Of a DNA stretch of 64,000 nt, positions 45,368 to 54,380 are shown in pieces. The DNA lies in the NCBI RefSeq assembly GCF_000186265.1, contig NC_014934.1, forward strand, positions 744,001-808,000. Reading direction: 5' to 3'. The notes beneath the pieces were generated by a model that saw only the letters and a list, made by a program, of their open reading frames with translations, was not told where the DNA came from and searched no databases. The translations under genes and the position numbers were made by a program. The DNA is from Cellulophaga algicola DSM 14237. Lineage in GTDB: Bacteria; Bacteroidota; Bacteroidia; Flavobacteriales; Flavobacteriaceae. The number at the start of each line of letters is the position of its first letter. Within the stretch, counting starts at the first letter, position 1.

Positions 45368-46135
45368 ATGAAAATTGAACCTCTTAAGAAAGGACAAAGT
45401 AGTAATGAAATAATTTGCAAAAGTTTTCTCATAAGTGATTACTCAACTATCGAAGAAATAATAGCTACCTACCAGCAACTTTCAAAACAACATAAAGAAA
45501 ATTCAGTATTACTTACTCTTGATGATTTAGGGCAAGCAGAATATACAAGTAGCCATGCAACCATGAATCATAATTTAGATAACACGGAAAATTATGATTT
45601 ATCAACGGTTGACTCCGCTGCTTTTGAAGATGGAGAACATCTTGGATACTTATCAACACCTTCCGAATTCTTTATAAGAAAAAATAATTTTGATAAATTA
45701 GTTAAAGGTATAGCATACACCTCTATTCATCAAAAGGATCTAAGTTTAGATAAAGAAGAGCTAGAAAGATTAGTTGCTGTAAATGCAAATCCTTATTCAT
45801 GGATTGATGAGTATGTAATAGCAAAAATAGTTCCTGTACAAAAATCTTATGAAGTTATTTGTGCCTTTCCAAATGGGTATTTTGATGGTGACTTAAATCC
45901 TTTTGAAAATTATATTTTGGCAAAAAGACTGCACGAAAAATATGGATATGAATTATTTGGAGTTGGAGGGTCCCTTCTTGGATTTATTAAAAACGAAGAA
46001 CTTCTAGAAAATGAATATAGAGGATTGGTAACTGATTTATCTAAACTTTACCATCAACCTGAAGTTGAAATCGAAAAAATAGTAAACAATAAATCTAATT
46101 TACTTTTCTTAAAATATACAGAACAGTTGGAATAG
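45368..46135 (+). CDS. soluble protein, unknown
   Basis: A 255-residue protein without signal peptide. C-terminal part ICAFPNGYFDGDLNPFENY and YGYELFGVGGSLLGFIKNEE is likely a conserved domain, but I do not recognise it. The acidic composition and position beside a DUF1963 gene fit an immunity-type protein, which is inference. Confidence 0.65.
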   Translation: MKIEPLKKGQSSNEIICKSFLISDYSTIEEIIATYQQLSKQHKENSVLLTLDDLGQAEYTSSHATMNHNLDNTENYDLSTVDSAAFEDGEHLGYLSTPSEFFIRKNNFDKLVKGIAYTSIHQKDLSLDKEELERLVAVNANPYSWIDEYVIAKIVPVQKSYEVICAFPNGYFDGDLNPFENYILAKRLHEKYGYELFGVGGSLLGFIKNEELLENEYRGLVTDLSKLYHQPEVEIEKIVNNKSNLLFLKYTEQLE

Positions 46136-46304
46136 TAAAACGGACAGCAACTAACAATAAAAAAAAGTGATTTATACGAAATATGTGAATAGTTAGGAAG
46201 CGTACTGAAGAACAACCCAAAATGTATCGCTCTTTATCTGTCCTACGTTTTTGATAGTTTAAGTTATTGATAATCTGGCCATCGTAAAGCAGCAATAGAA
46301 GAAA
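46136..46304. repeat. diverged cassette-boundary repeat
   Basis: Contains GCTCTTTATCTGTCCTACG and TTTAAGTTATTGATAAT, matching GCGCTTATCACCTGTCCTACG and the terminal TTAACGTT of the second repeat subtype, but more diverged. Confidence 0.5.
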
Positions 46305-47180
46305 ATGAGAGACCCTATAAAATTAATTGAGGTAATTGAAAAGTATATAGTTTATCCCTATAAGGAATTATTATTAAAAGAAATTCAAGCTTCAATTCGG
46401 TTGAAAACAACAGGAAATTTATGTAGCGATTTAGGCAAAACTAAATTAGGAGGTAGTCCCGATTTACCCAAAAACAAAAACTGGCCCAGAAGTAAATATT
46501 ATAATACTCCACTTTCTTTTCTAGGTCAAATAAATTGTAATGAAATTAAGGAACTAGATGAATTAAATGTGTTACCAAAAGAAGGAATGTTGTACTTTTT
46601 CTTCAATTTAGATTCAGGTGATGATGGTAAAGTGATTTTTTCTAAAGAAGTAAAAGAATTAGAAAGAGCTATTCCTCCCCATGAATTTAAAGAACAGAAA
46701 ACGTCTTTCTTAAAAAGGCTACTAACTGGGAAACCAAAAAAACGAATACTAAAAGAAAGTGAAGTTAACATTTACAAAGAGTATAATTTCCCGTCCTGGG
46801 ATTCTCTTCGGGTAGCATTAATTCAAAAAAAAGCACAAACAAATATTTCACCTATTAACGCTTTTGAAGAAGGTTTTTTCGAGAATGATTCTGCTGAATC
46901 TGAAACAACTTCTAATCATCATTTATTAGGGAATTATAACGGAATTCAAGACGAATTTCACGAATTGAATTTTATAAATAATGAAGTTAAAGAGCTTGGT
47001 AATTTGAGCCTTGAACAAATACAAAAAGCTTTAAAATGGAAATTGTTGTTTCAGTTTGATTCTGATAACAATCTTGAAATGAGTTTGGGGGATTGGGGAA
47101 GAATATACTTTTTTATACATGAAGATGATTTGAAAAATAAAAACTTCGATAACATTAAAATATCAATAGATAGTTATTGA
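46305..47180 (+). CDS. DUF1963 (YwqG-like) protein
   Basis: A 291-residue protein. Signatures: KLGGSPDLPKNKNWP, PLSFLGQINCNEI, GMLYFFFNLDSG and the C-terminal LLFQFDSDNNLEMSLGDWGR, IYFFIHEDDLKNKNF. This is the DUF1963/YwqG family, several members of which are immunity proteins in polymorphic-toxin loci. No toxin is seen here. Confidence 0.85.
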   Translation: MRDPIKLIEVIEKYIVYPYKELLLKEIQASIRLKTTGNLCSDLGKTKLGGSPDLPKNKNWPRSKYYNTPLSFLGQINCNEIKELDELNVLPKEGMLYFFFNLDSGDDGKVIFSKEVKELERAIPPHEFKEQKTSFLKRLLTGKPKKRILKESEVNIYKEYNFPSWDSLRVALIQKKAQTNISPINAFEEGFFENDSAESETTSNHHLLGNYNGIQDEFHELNFINNEVKELGNLSLEQIQKALKWKLLFQFDSDNNLEMSLGDWGRIYFFIHEDDLKNKNFDNIKISIDSY

Positions 47181-47351
47181 TTACTATTATGGATGCTAAA
47201 CAATTATTGTGTTGATATAGACCTTAACCGGAGAGCGCTATCCAATTTACTGAGAAAGACAAACTTCTAATTTTGGTTTTAGCTTAAAATCCAAAAAAAT
47301 CTTTTCCACACAATTATCAATCTAGGCAAATGTTAGCTAACAAAATACAAA
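47181..47351. repeat. diverged cassette-boundary repeat
   Basis: Shares TATAGACCTTAACCG and TTTTGGTTTTAGC with other spacers and ends AATGTTAGCTAACAAAAT, a GTT boundary within a short palindrome. No gene. Confidence 0.45.
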
Positions 47352-47660
47352 GTGAATTACACGCTATATATCTTTATCGGATTTGCAATTGCTCCCATGG
47401 TTAAAGTATTCGCATACTACAAGGATTACCAAACAGACAAAAAAAATTACTCCTTAAAAAAAGGAGGTAAAGGACTCACAAACGGATTAATCAAACTTGC
47501 AATTTTTGATGCTCTACGTTTAATTATTTTAACAATTATATTTTATATAAATGAAATATCTTTCTCAAAAATACATGCGTGCAAATTTAATTTTAGTGTT
47601 CTTATTCATTGTAGCTGCGCAATTAAATGCACAAGAAAGTGCCATAGATTTACCCTTTAA
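47352..47660 (+). CDS. small membrane protein, probably 3'-truncated
   Basis: Starts at GTG 47352 (NYTLYIFIGFAIAPMVKVFA); two hydrophobic helices fit a membrane protein up to about residue 68. After that the sequence becomes Cys-rich and unlike a membrane protein, because the frame overlaps the next gene. The original gene was probably cut near 47555. Confidence 0.4.
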   Translation: MNYTLYIFIGFAIAPMVKVFAYYKDYQTDKKNYSLKKGGKGLTNGLIKLAIFDALRLIILTIIFYINEISFSKIHACKFNFSVLIHCSCAIKCTRKCHRFTL

Positions 47661-48000
47661 AGAAATACATTATTCCATAGGAAGAGCATATAGAGGTAGA
47701 CTCATTGATACGTATAAAGAGGCGGTAAAAATTGGCTTGAGTAAAGAAAACAAGCAAGAAGAGCAATTTTACACTACTAATGCTGTCTTTTTATTTAATG
47801 TAGGCGGTGGTTGTTTTAGTGCTAGACCTAGCCAAATAGCTATAAAACTAACAAACAATTTGGTAGCTATAAATTGGGATGAACCCAAACAGCCTTGTCC
47901 ACGTGTTGGGGAAGCTAGTTCTTTTTATGCTATGATTATTATCAATAAAAAAGAGTACCCCAATTACAAAGAATTAAAATTTAAATACTATTGGGAATAA
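47575..48000 (+). CDS. secreted protein, unknown
   Basis: 141 residues from ATG 47575 (MRANLILVFLFIVAAQLNAQ, a signal peptide). An upstream in-frame ATG at 47551 would add eight residues. The mature part has two Cys and GGGCFSARPSQIAIKL. No family recognised. Last gene of the island. Confidence 0.65.
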   Translation: MRANLILVFLFIVAAQLNAQESAIDLPFKEIHYSIGRAYRGRLIDTYKEAVKIGLSKENKQEEQFYTTNAVFLFNVGGGCFSARPSQIAIKLTNNLVAINWDEPKQPCPRVGEASSFYAMIIINKKEYPNYKELKFKYYWE

Positions 48001-48362
48001 ATACAAAGCGTAACAAAGATTACTTTCTATTCCCTTTATTATTCAAAATATACGAACACTTAGATTTTCATATTCCTATATCGCTATTAATGGTTAAAAT
48101 TATACCGATAGTAAGGGATGATTATTGAAAAGTGCCCACCAAATATCCTTCTTTAAACCTCCTTTAGTCTTTAGAAAAATGCGAAAATCTGGAAGAAATA
48201 CATTCTAGCCTTTTAATACCTTGTGAGCCACCTATAAAATTGGACATCATATATGTTCCACAAGAGATCATGTGGTATGTATTGAAAGAAATACAACTAT
48301 TAAAAAAAGCATAGCGCTATGCTATATACTAATCATCATGAACTAGAAATATTTAATACCCG
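48001..48362. other. intergenic, no feature seen
   Basis: About 360 bp between the island's last plus-strand gene and the convergent lyase-like gene. I see no reading frame, clear hairpin terminator or island repeat in it. It is the likely right edge of the island. Confidence 0.5.
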
Positions 48363-49256
48363 CTACTTTCGAGGATCTACCTTATCAAGGCTGTTTCCGA
48401 CAGAACCACTGCGGGCTGATGAACTTACATTATCAAGATATAAAATTCGTGTTTCATCTGGTGTATAATTAGCCGTATCAAAGCAGTACATACCCATTTT
48501 TACTCCAGCAACAGAAGTTTCTGCATTATCATTTGCATCAAAGCTGCCGAAACCAAGATTAATATTTTTAAGATCTACTATAATTTCGCCATCCAATACT
48601 ACGGCAAGGGTTCCGCGATTAGTCCCTGAAAGTACGGCTCTAATTTGAAATGCCAATTCTTTATCTGTTTCTATACCATCAAGAATTTTAACTACAGTGG
48701 GGCTCACACAAGCATTACGATAGCTAAGATAAAGAGCCTTACCTTTTAGCTCAAGATGTGCTGTCCAATTACTACACCCATCCGTATTCCAGTTATACAG
48801 CTGCCAAATAATAGTGTTTTTGTTAAGCAAATTATTGTTTTGCCCTGAAGGGATAAAAAGATAAAATCCTGTGTAAATCTCATCATTATTATTAACCCCT
48901 AATTTAATTTCATGACCACGCTCCCTGCGACTGCCGTCATATTCAGATTCTTTCCAAACAAGTTTAAGCCTTTTTCCTCCCGTAAAATCTCTTTGAAAAC
49001 TCATACCTTCCCCATAAATATCGGTTCCTGTAAATCCTTGATCCTCTGTGAAAGGGTCTAACTGTCCGTCATTAAAATTATGTGCCTTGTACGTTTCAGA
49101 ATTTACTTTTGCTACAAGTGTTGCTATAGATAAATCTGCTGTAGAAACTGTACTAGGCTCCTCTTCTTTTGCGCAACTTGATGTAATGGTTATTACCACC
49201 GATAACATAATACCTCTTAAAAGCATACATTGTTTAATACTAAAATTGTTCCTCAT
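48363..49256 (-). CDS. heparin-lyase-like polysaccharide lyase lipoprotein
   Basis: A 297-residue lipoprotein (lipobox TSSC, Cys about 28). The mature part is a beta-jelly-roll of the polysaccharide-lyase type (heparin lyase I-like): FTGTDIYGEGMSFQRDF, RRERGHEIKLG, TIIWQLYNWNTDGCSNW and the C-terminal RILYLDNVSS. Likely degrades an acidic polysaccharide at the cell surface; substrate not deducible. A palindrome about 155 bp upstream may be its operator. Confidence 0.7.
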   Translation of the reverse strand: MRNNFSIKQCMLLRGIMLSVVITITSSCAKEEEPSTVSTADLSIATLVAKVNSETYKAHNFNDGQLDPFTEDQGFTGTDIYGEGMSFQRDFTGGKRLKLVWKESEYDGSRRERGHEIKLGVNNNDEIYTGFYLFIPSGQNNNLLNKNTIIWQLYNWNTDGCSNWTAHLELKGKALYLSYRNACVSPTVVKILDGIETDKELAFQIRAVLSGTNRGTLAVVLDGEIIVDLKNINLGFGSFDANDNAETSVAGVKMGMYCFDTANYTPDETRILYLDNVSSSARSGSVGNSLDKVDPRK

Positions 49257-49410
49257 AATTAATTTTAAAATTGTTATTTTTTGTTTTCTTCAGAATTTTT
49301 TAATCCTGATTATCAATAGATTAGAAGCTGTAAAAAATATACCACCCCCTACATTTCTCTTTAACTAGGTATAAAGGCATAGGTTTAAATAAACTATTAG
49401 CATTTTCTTA

Positions 49411-49428
49411 TGTCGTATTTATACGACA
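49411..49428. promoter_or_regulatory. palindromic operator-like site
   Basis: TGTCGTAT-TT-ATACGACA: two perfect 8-bp arms around 2 bp. It stands in the 352-bp gap between the divergent lyase and small membrane protein genes. The symmetry suits a GntR- or LacI-type dimeric repressor. Confidence 0.55.
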
Positions 49429-49608
49429 AATATAATTGATTATATAGAACATAATAACATTATATTGAGAATAACCGCTTTTACATATAAATTATAACAA
49501 TTAACTATATGTAAAACGAATTTGGTGCTAACTTGAAGTTGCTTACTTTTAAGGTTCATAACAACGTTTATCCCACACCTAATTACCATCCGTATAGCAC
49601 AAAATTTA

Positions 49609-49920
49609 ATGGAAATTATTCTGATTGTTTTTAGTGGTATCATCATCATTGGCTTCTTACTTGGATTTTCTATATTGATGAAGCCTTCCTTTAAAAGTGA
49701 TACCAATAAATACTGGGGATTTACTGTACTGACAATTTGTATCCTTTTAGTAAAGTTAATACTACCAGAATTTTATTATTTCCGTACACCTCAAAAACTA
49801 AATATCATTTGCACTATTGAATGGATTCTATTAGCTCCTGTTTTCCTGTTTCTATTTAGTATAAAAAGTATGGACAACAGAATTTCTTCTTATAGCATAT
49901 TGAAATTCAAGTACGATTAA
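49609..49920 (+). CDS. three-TM membrane protein, unknown
   Basis: A 103-residue protein with three hydrophobic helices (about 1-23, 34-52 and 64-84). No family recognised. Divergent from the lyase-like gene. Confidence 0.55.
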   Translation: MEIILIVFSGIIIIGFLLGFSILMKPSFKSDTNKYWGFTVLTICILLVKLILPEFYYFRTPQKLNIICTIEWILLAPVFLFLFSIKSMDNRISSYSILKFKYD

Positions 49921-50090
49921 GAATAAGTATTTAAGGATGTCTAACATGTAATTTAAAAAGTATACCCGCAAGATTGGGAGGTTAAAGATTACAAGGAATT
50001 AGAAAAATCTAATCCTGTGAAAATAATAATTAGCAATCCCAAATGCTAAAGAAGACTCTAAAAAATACGTAAATTCATACTAAAAAAAGC

Positions 50091-50495
50091 ATGAACTATT
50101 CTAGCGCAGCCACTGCTATTTCTAGACAAGGTGCCACTATAAAAATTAAGCAGTCTACAGTCGCTTTTGGTATTACAGCAGCTACCGCAACCACCTTACC
50201 CAATCCTGCTGAGTTATTTTTAGGCTCACTATCTGCCTGTATGCTAAAAAATGTAGAACGTTTTTCGTTGCTTATGGATTTTACGTATACCACTGCAGCA
50301 ATAACTATTGAGGCTACTCGCTTAGAGAAACCCCCACGCATAGATGAGATTCAATATTTATTAAAAATACACAGTAAAGATGAGCATCTAAACCTAAGCT
50401 TGCTCAAAAAAAATATTGAAAAATACGGTACCATTTACAATACCGTTAAAGAGGTGTGTAGCATTACTGGAGTTATTGAAATTGTCACAGAATAA
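50091..50495 (+). CDS. OsmC family protein
   Basis: A 134-residue OsmC/Ohr-type protein. The two redox Cys are in LSACMLKNVERF (about 49) and VKEVCSITGV (about 124). The family reduces organic hydroperoxides. Confidence 0.88.
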   Translation: MNYSSAATAISRQGATIKIKQSTVAFGITAATATTLPNPAELFLGSLSACMLKNVERFSLLMDFTYTTAAITIEATRLEKPPRIDEIQYLLKIHSKDEHLNLSLLKKNIEKYGTIYNTVKEVCSITGVIEIVTE

Positions 50496-50543
50496 ATAAA
50501 GACAAACGCATTACCTGCAGGAACTTTTTTTATCTTCGCTCTC

Positions 50544-51323
50544 ATGAATAAGATTGATATTCGGACGGTAAATGTAGTGCAGTACATTAAACCACTGCGC
50601 GAAGGCGGCTCTATGCCTGCTATTGTAAAAGCAGATGATGGTTTCCTGTATGTGCTAAAATTTAGAGGCGCTGGACAAGGACAAAAAGCTTTGGTTGCCG
50701 AACTTATGGGGGGCGAACTTGCACGTACTATTGGTCTAAAAATGCCAGAATTGGTATTTATGCACCTAGACAATACGTTCAGCAAAACGGAACCAGATGA
50801 AGAGATTCAAGATCTTTTAAAGTTTAGTGTTGGCCTTAATCTAGGGCTTCATTTTTTATCTAGTGCTATTACCTTTGATCCTTTGGTTTCTAAAATAGAT
50901 GCCCTTACCGCATCAAAAGTAGTGCTATTAGATAGTCTAATGGGTAATATAGACCGTACCGCAAAAAACCCTAATCTTCTAGATTGGAATAATGAATTAT
51001 GGGTCATTGATAATGGCGCTAGTTTCTATTTTCACCACAATTGGAATACCTATAAAAATCATCTGACACGTACTTTTCCGCTTATAAAAGACCACGTACT
51101 ACTAGATCGTGCTACGGAATTAAAAGAGGCATCTATTCTTATTAAAAATGCCTTAACCGACGAAAAACTAAATGAAATTATAAACTTGATTCCCGAGGAA
51201 TGGTTAGAAAGTGAAAGTGATGACCTTACTCCTACCGAAATGCGAGCCGCCTATTTAGAATATTTTAAAGCTAAACTTGCCCTGATAGATTCACTAGTTA
51301 AAGAAGCGGAAGATGCAAGATAG
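50544..51323 (+). CDS. HipA-like kinase
   Basis: A 259-residue protein of the short HipA-related kinase group. YVLKFRGAGQGQKALVAELM resembles the ATP-binding Lys region; SLMGNIDRTAKNPNLL and LWVIDNGASFYFHH carry the catalytic Asn/Asp and the metal-binding Asp. It overlaps the DUF3037 gene by 11 bp. This pairing is common in Bacteria, but its function is unknown to me. No HipB-type antitoxin is present. Confidence 0.85.
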   Translation: MNKIDIRTVNVVQYIKPLREGGSMPAIVKADDGFLYVLKFRGAGQGQKALVAELMGGELARTIGLKMPELVFMHLDNTFSKTEPDEEIQDLLKFSVGLNLGLHFLSSAITFDPLVSKIDALTASKVVLLDSLMGNIDRTAKNPNLLDWNNELWVIDNGASFYFHHNWNTYKNHLTRTFPLIKDHVLLDRATELKEASILIKNALTDEKLNEIINLIPEEWLESESDDLTPTEMRAAYLEYFKAKLALIDSLVKEAEDAR

Positions 51324-51696
51324 AGTGAAGTACGAATTTGCTATTATTAGAATAGTTCCGAAAGTAGAGCGCGAAGAATTTTTTAATGTGGGGGTGATTG
51401 TATTTTCTAGGCCTAAGAAATTCTTAGCCATGAAATACCATATTAACCAAAAAAAACTGGGCAGCTTTGTCTGTGAGAAAGATTTTGAGGCTTTAAATGC
51501 CTATTTAAAAGGTTGGGATTTGGTATGTAAAGGCGAAGCTTCTGGCGGTGCTATTGGTAAATTGGATATCACAGATCGGTTCCGTTGGTTAACCGCTTCC
51601 CGCAGTACCATCATCCAAAGTTCTATGACTCACTCTGGTTTAACAGAAGATCCTGAAAAAGAGTTAGAAACTATTTTTAAAGATTGTGTGCTGTAA
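51313..51696 (+). CDS. DUF3037 protein
   Basis: A 127-residue protein with the DUF3037 pattern (KYEFAIIRIVPKVEREEFFN, NVGVIVFSRPKKFLAMKY, DRFRWLTASRSTIIQSS). It starts inside the HipA-like gene's last codons and is translationally coupled. Confidence 0.88.
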   Translation: MQDRVKYEFAIIRIVPKVEREEFFNVGVIVFSRPKKFLAMKYHINQKKLGSFVCEKDFEALNAYLKGWDLVCKGEASGGAIGKLDITDRFRWLTASRSTIIQSSMTHSGLTEDPEKELETIFKDCVL

Positions 51697-51704
51697 ACTA
51701 CTAG

Positions 51705-51835
51705 GTCAGTTCGAGTGGCGGTTGAGAAGTGAACCGGAACAAACGTTGTATCGAGAACTTTTTGGAACATTGAAGACTTCTCGATACTAATTATTCTTCC
51801 ACTAACGTTCCAAAATAATTCACTCGAAGTGACAA
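51705..51835. repeat. nested inverted repeat (REP-like)
   Basis: Outer arms GTCAGTTCGAGTG and CACTCGAAGTGAC (12 of 13 pairs), middle arms GTATCGAGA / TCTCGATAC, and a TTTTGGAAC / GTTCCAAAA pair. It lies between convergent genes and could act as a bidirectional terminator or an extragenic palindrome element. Confidence 0.75.
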
Positions 51836-51850
51836 GCGTTTTCATAAGCC

Positions 51851-52726
51851 CTACTCCACAATCAGTTCTGTTTCTGCATCTAGACGGGCATCACTATTTT
51901 TATCCCAAATAGTTACTTGAAAATTAATAGGATTTTTTAACTCCCCTTTATTTAATTTTAATTGTGCCCCTACCCCTCTTTTAATTTCAGCTTCACTTGT
52001 ATACTGTTCTCCAAACACATCTTCCATATTAAGAATTACGGTATCATTAGCATCGGTAACTCTAATTTTTAAACCCAATTCTACCAATCCGTTCACCATT
52101 GTATACCCTGAAACATCTTGAAAATCCATCAAAATAACCTCTTCAAAGTCTACTTTCCCATCGTTTATTACCGCATTTTTAGTTAGAGACAGTAAATATC
52201 CTTCTTTAAAATCCAGTCCCTTTTTAGCTATTTTTATAGCAGGATCAGGAACAATATCAAATTTGAGACTAGAGCTAAAAGTACCCGCTCCATTTTTATC
52301 TGTAATAACATACTTTAAAAGATAATCTTCTCCAGAATATATAGGTCGGGCAAGAATCATATTACCTGTTAATGTTTTCAAAGAAACATCAAAACCTGTA
52401 TTCTGACTTAGTAAATTAGGCTCATACATAATAGTATCTCCAGCTTTAGAAACTAAAGTAACTTCCATTTGCGGATGGTACGTATTGTTCTCTACAACAA
52501 AGCCATCCATATTTTCGAAATTAGTATAAATATTCTGCCCATAATAAAACTCGTTATCACTAACTTTTTCATTATTAACCGTAACAAAAATCTGTTCCGC
52601 AGAGAGTCCGTTTCCTTGAGTAGAAATTCCCGTGATAAAATCTTTACTAACTGATTTATTGAAATTACAAGACGTTATCCCTGTAAAAATACTGCACACA
52701 AAAAGTGTTTTTTGAACTATATTCAT
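51851..52726 (-). CDS. lipoprotein, unknown
   Basis: A 291-residue lipoprotein (MNIVQKTLFVCSIFTGITSC, lipobox Cys 20). Beta-rich mature part with repeated Asp/Asn-rich strands. No family recognised. It is last in a minus-strand run with the SPFH gene. Confidence 0.75.
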   Translation of the reverse strand: MNIVQKTLFVCSIFTGITSCNFNKSVSKDFITGISTQGNGLSAEQIFVTVNNEKVSDNEFYYGQNIYTNFENMDGFVVENNTYHPQMEVTLVSKAGDTIMYEPNLLSQNTGFDVSLKTLTGNMILARPIYSGEDYLLKYVITDKNGAGTFSSSLKFDIVPDPAIKIAKKGLDFKEGYLLSLTKNAVINDGKVDFEEVILMDFQDVSGYTMVNGLVELGLKIRVTDANDTVILNMEDVFGEQYTSEAEIKRGVGAQLKLNKGELKNPINFQVTIWDKNSDARLDAETELIVE

Positions 52727-52748
52727 CCTTGGTTTTTTTTTATTTTAG

Positions 52749-53369
52749 TTATTCATAATAGCTTACATATAAACCGGCCATTTTTTGATAGTAAGCAGCA
52801 TCTTTGGTGACCGTCTTAGCATATTTTTTAAAGAGTACATACACCTCAACATACTTTACTTCTGTCGTATTATAAGTATAAGCCCCCGCTAATAGATATT
52901 GATTTGCTGCAATCATCCAGTCTTCACCCCCTTCTTCTAATTCCAACCCTTTTTCTAAATAAGGTTCAGAGATATAATATTTACCCTGTTGATTGTATAA
53001 CAGACCCAACATTATATTTGCGCGGCCATGGCAATCACAATTACTAATGGCATTTCTGTATGCTTTCTCTGCTTCATCAATAATTTTTTGAGCCGGACCA
53101 GAAAGTTCTTTTTCACTCGCCGATGCCAAACCAGGTTGTAATGCTATCGTAAGAATACGCCCATAATCAAAAATACGATTGGTACTCGCAGGTGTTGTTA
53201 AAACATCCGCATATTCTGCATCTAATTTTTCCAACTGTTTTATATCTACCTCGCCATTTTCTTTGGCTTCTGTAAGCCAAGTATCTAAACGCTCTTTTTC
53301 TACAGGAACAAAAGTAGCTTGCGCCATAGCAAATGGTGTGATAAAAAGAAATAAGAATAGCTGTTTCAT
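52749..53369 (-). CDS. secreted TPR-like protein
   Basis: A 206-residue protein with signal peptide (MKQLFLFLFITPFAMAQ). Helical repeats in the centre (AEKAYRNAISNCDCHGRANI, YYISEPYLEKGLELEEG) resemble TPR. It starts 4 bp after the SPFH gene's stop codon. Confidence 0.7.
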   Translation of the reverse strand: MKQLFLFLFITPFAMAQATFVPVEKERLDTWLTEAKENGEVDIKQLEKLDAEYADVLTTPASTNRIFDYGRILTIALQPGLASASEKELSGPAQKIIDEAEKAYRNAISNCDCHGRANIMLGLLYNQQGKYYISEPYLEKGLELEEGGEDWMIAANQYLLAGAYTYNTTEVKYVEVYVLFKKYAKTVTKDAAYYQKMAGLYVSYYE

Positions 53370-53373
53370 CTGT

Positions 53374-54360
53374 TTATAATTGATCTAATAATTGTTGCTT
53401 TTTGGCTTGAAACTCTTCTTCTGAAATTAAGTCTTCTTCAAAAAATTCCTTGAGTTCTTTAAGCTTTATTTTGATATTATTTTTAGGCGCCTCTTGCGGA
53501 GCAGCAGTAGTACCGCTCATTGCTTTTCCCATTTCCATACCAGTAAGCATTCCCATACTAGCTCCTGCCATTCCCTCATTCTTGGCAACATCACGCATGG
53601 CTCGCAACCTTTGCAGTTCTGCAAAATCTATTCCCGCTATGCTTGCCGCATTAACATCGGCTTGCACATCACTAATTTCACTAATCCGTTTGTTGGTCTC
53701 TGGATCAAACGAAGTGCCTTCTATTCTAAAATCTGTTAATTGAAAACCTAGCTTTTCAAAGATTTCAGTTGTTTTTAGTTGTGCCTGTTGCGCAATGGTT
53801 TCTATATGTCCATCTATTTCTGCGTAAGAGAACTTAGCATTGGCTAAGTAAGATGAAATGGGCTGTGTAATACGCGATAGAAATACTTCTTGCAATTGGT
53901 CCACAAAATAATCTGTCTGGCCCGCTAAAATGTTGATAAAAAATTCTTTTGCATTGGTAATCCGCAGGGAATAATTGCCATAAGCTCTAAGCTTTACAGG
54001 AAAACTATAGACAGGATCATTATAGGTGATTGGAATTCTTGTTCCCCAACGCACATTTAATAGCTCCGCCTTTCTGTAAAACCAAAGTCCTGTTTTATGT
54101 TCACTTTCAAAAGCGTTCATAAACTTTTTAATGGTGGTCCAAAAAGGAGTATTCGATGTTTTTAAATCGTAAATACCTTCCGTTTCAAAAAATCCTTCAA
54201 TTTTACCTTCATAGGTAAAAATACAACCTTGTCCCGGTTGTAGAATTAATTTAGATGCGTTTTTTAACTCATCACCCCTATCGGTGAATTTGAAAAACAG
54301 TTGGTAATCTTTAGGATCTTCCCATTGAATAACTGAACGCATTTGCTTTTTAAGATCCAT
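53374..54360 (-). CDS. SPFH-domain protein with SHOCT tail
   Basis: A 328-residue protein of the YdjI/virion-core-like SPFH group. No membrane helix. SPFH domain at about 1-230 (VIQWEDPKDYQLFFKF), an Ala/Met-rich stretch (GMAGASMGMLTGMEMGK) and a C-terminal SHOCT motif (LKEFFEEDLISEEEFQAKKQ). Such proteins are often encoded with zinc-ribbon and toxic-stress genes, as here. Confidence 0.85.
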   Translation of the reverse strand: MDLKKQMRSVIQWEDPKDYQLFFKFTDRGDELKNASKLILQPGQGCIFTYEGKIEGFFETEGIYDLKTSNTPFWTTIKKFMNAFESEHKTGLWFYRKAELLNVRWGTRIPITYNDPVYSFPVKLRAYGNYSLRITNAKEFFINILAGQTDYFVDQLQEVFLSRITQPISSYLANAKFSYAEIDGHIETIAQQAQLKTTEIFEKLGFQLTDFRIEGTSFDPETNKRISEISDVQADVNAASIAGIDFAELQRLRAMRDVAKNEGMAGASMGMLTGMEMGKAMSGTTAAPQEAPKNNIKIKLKELKEFFEEDLISEEEFQAKKQQLLDQL

Positions 54361-54380
54361 ACTTGTTGTTTTATTCGTGT

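Noticed and set aside
28890..48000. Classical integron with intI
   Set aside because: No integrase gene is in the window and the boundaries do not follow GTTRRRY, so only an integron-like array is claimed.
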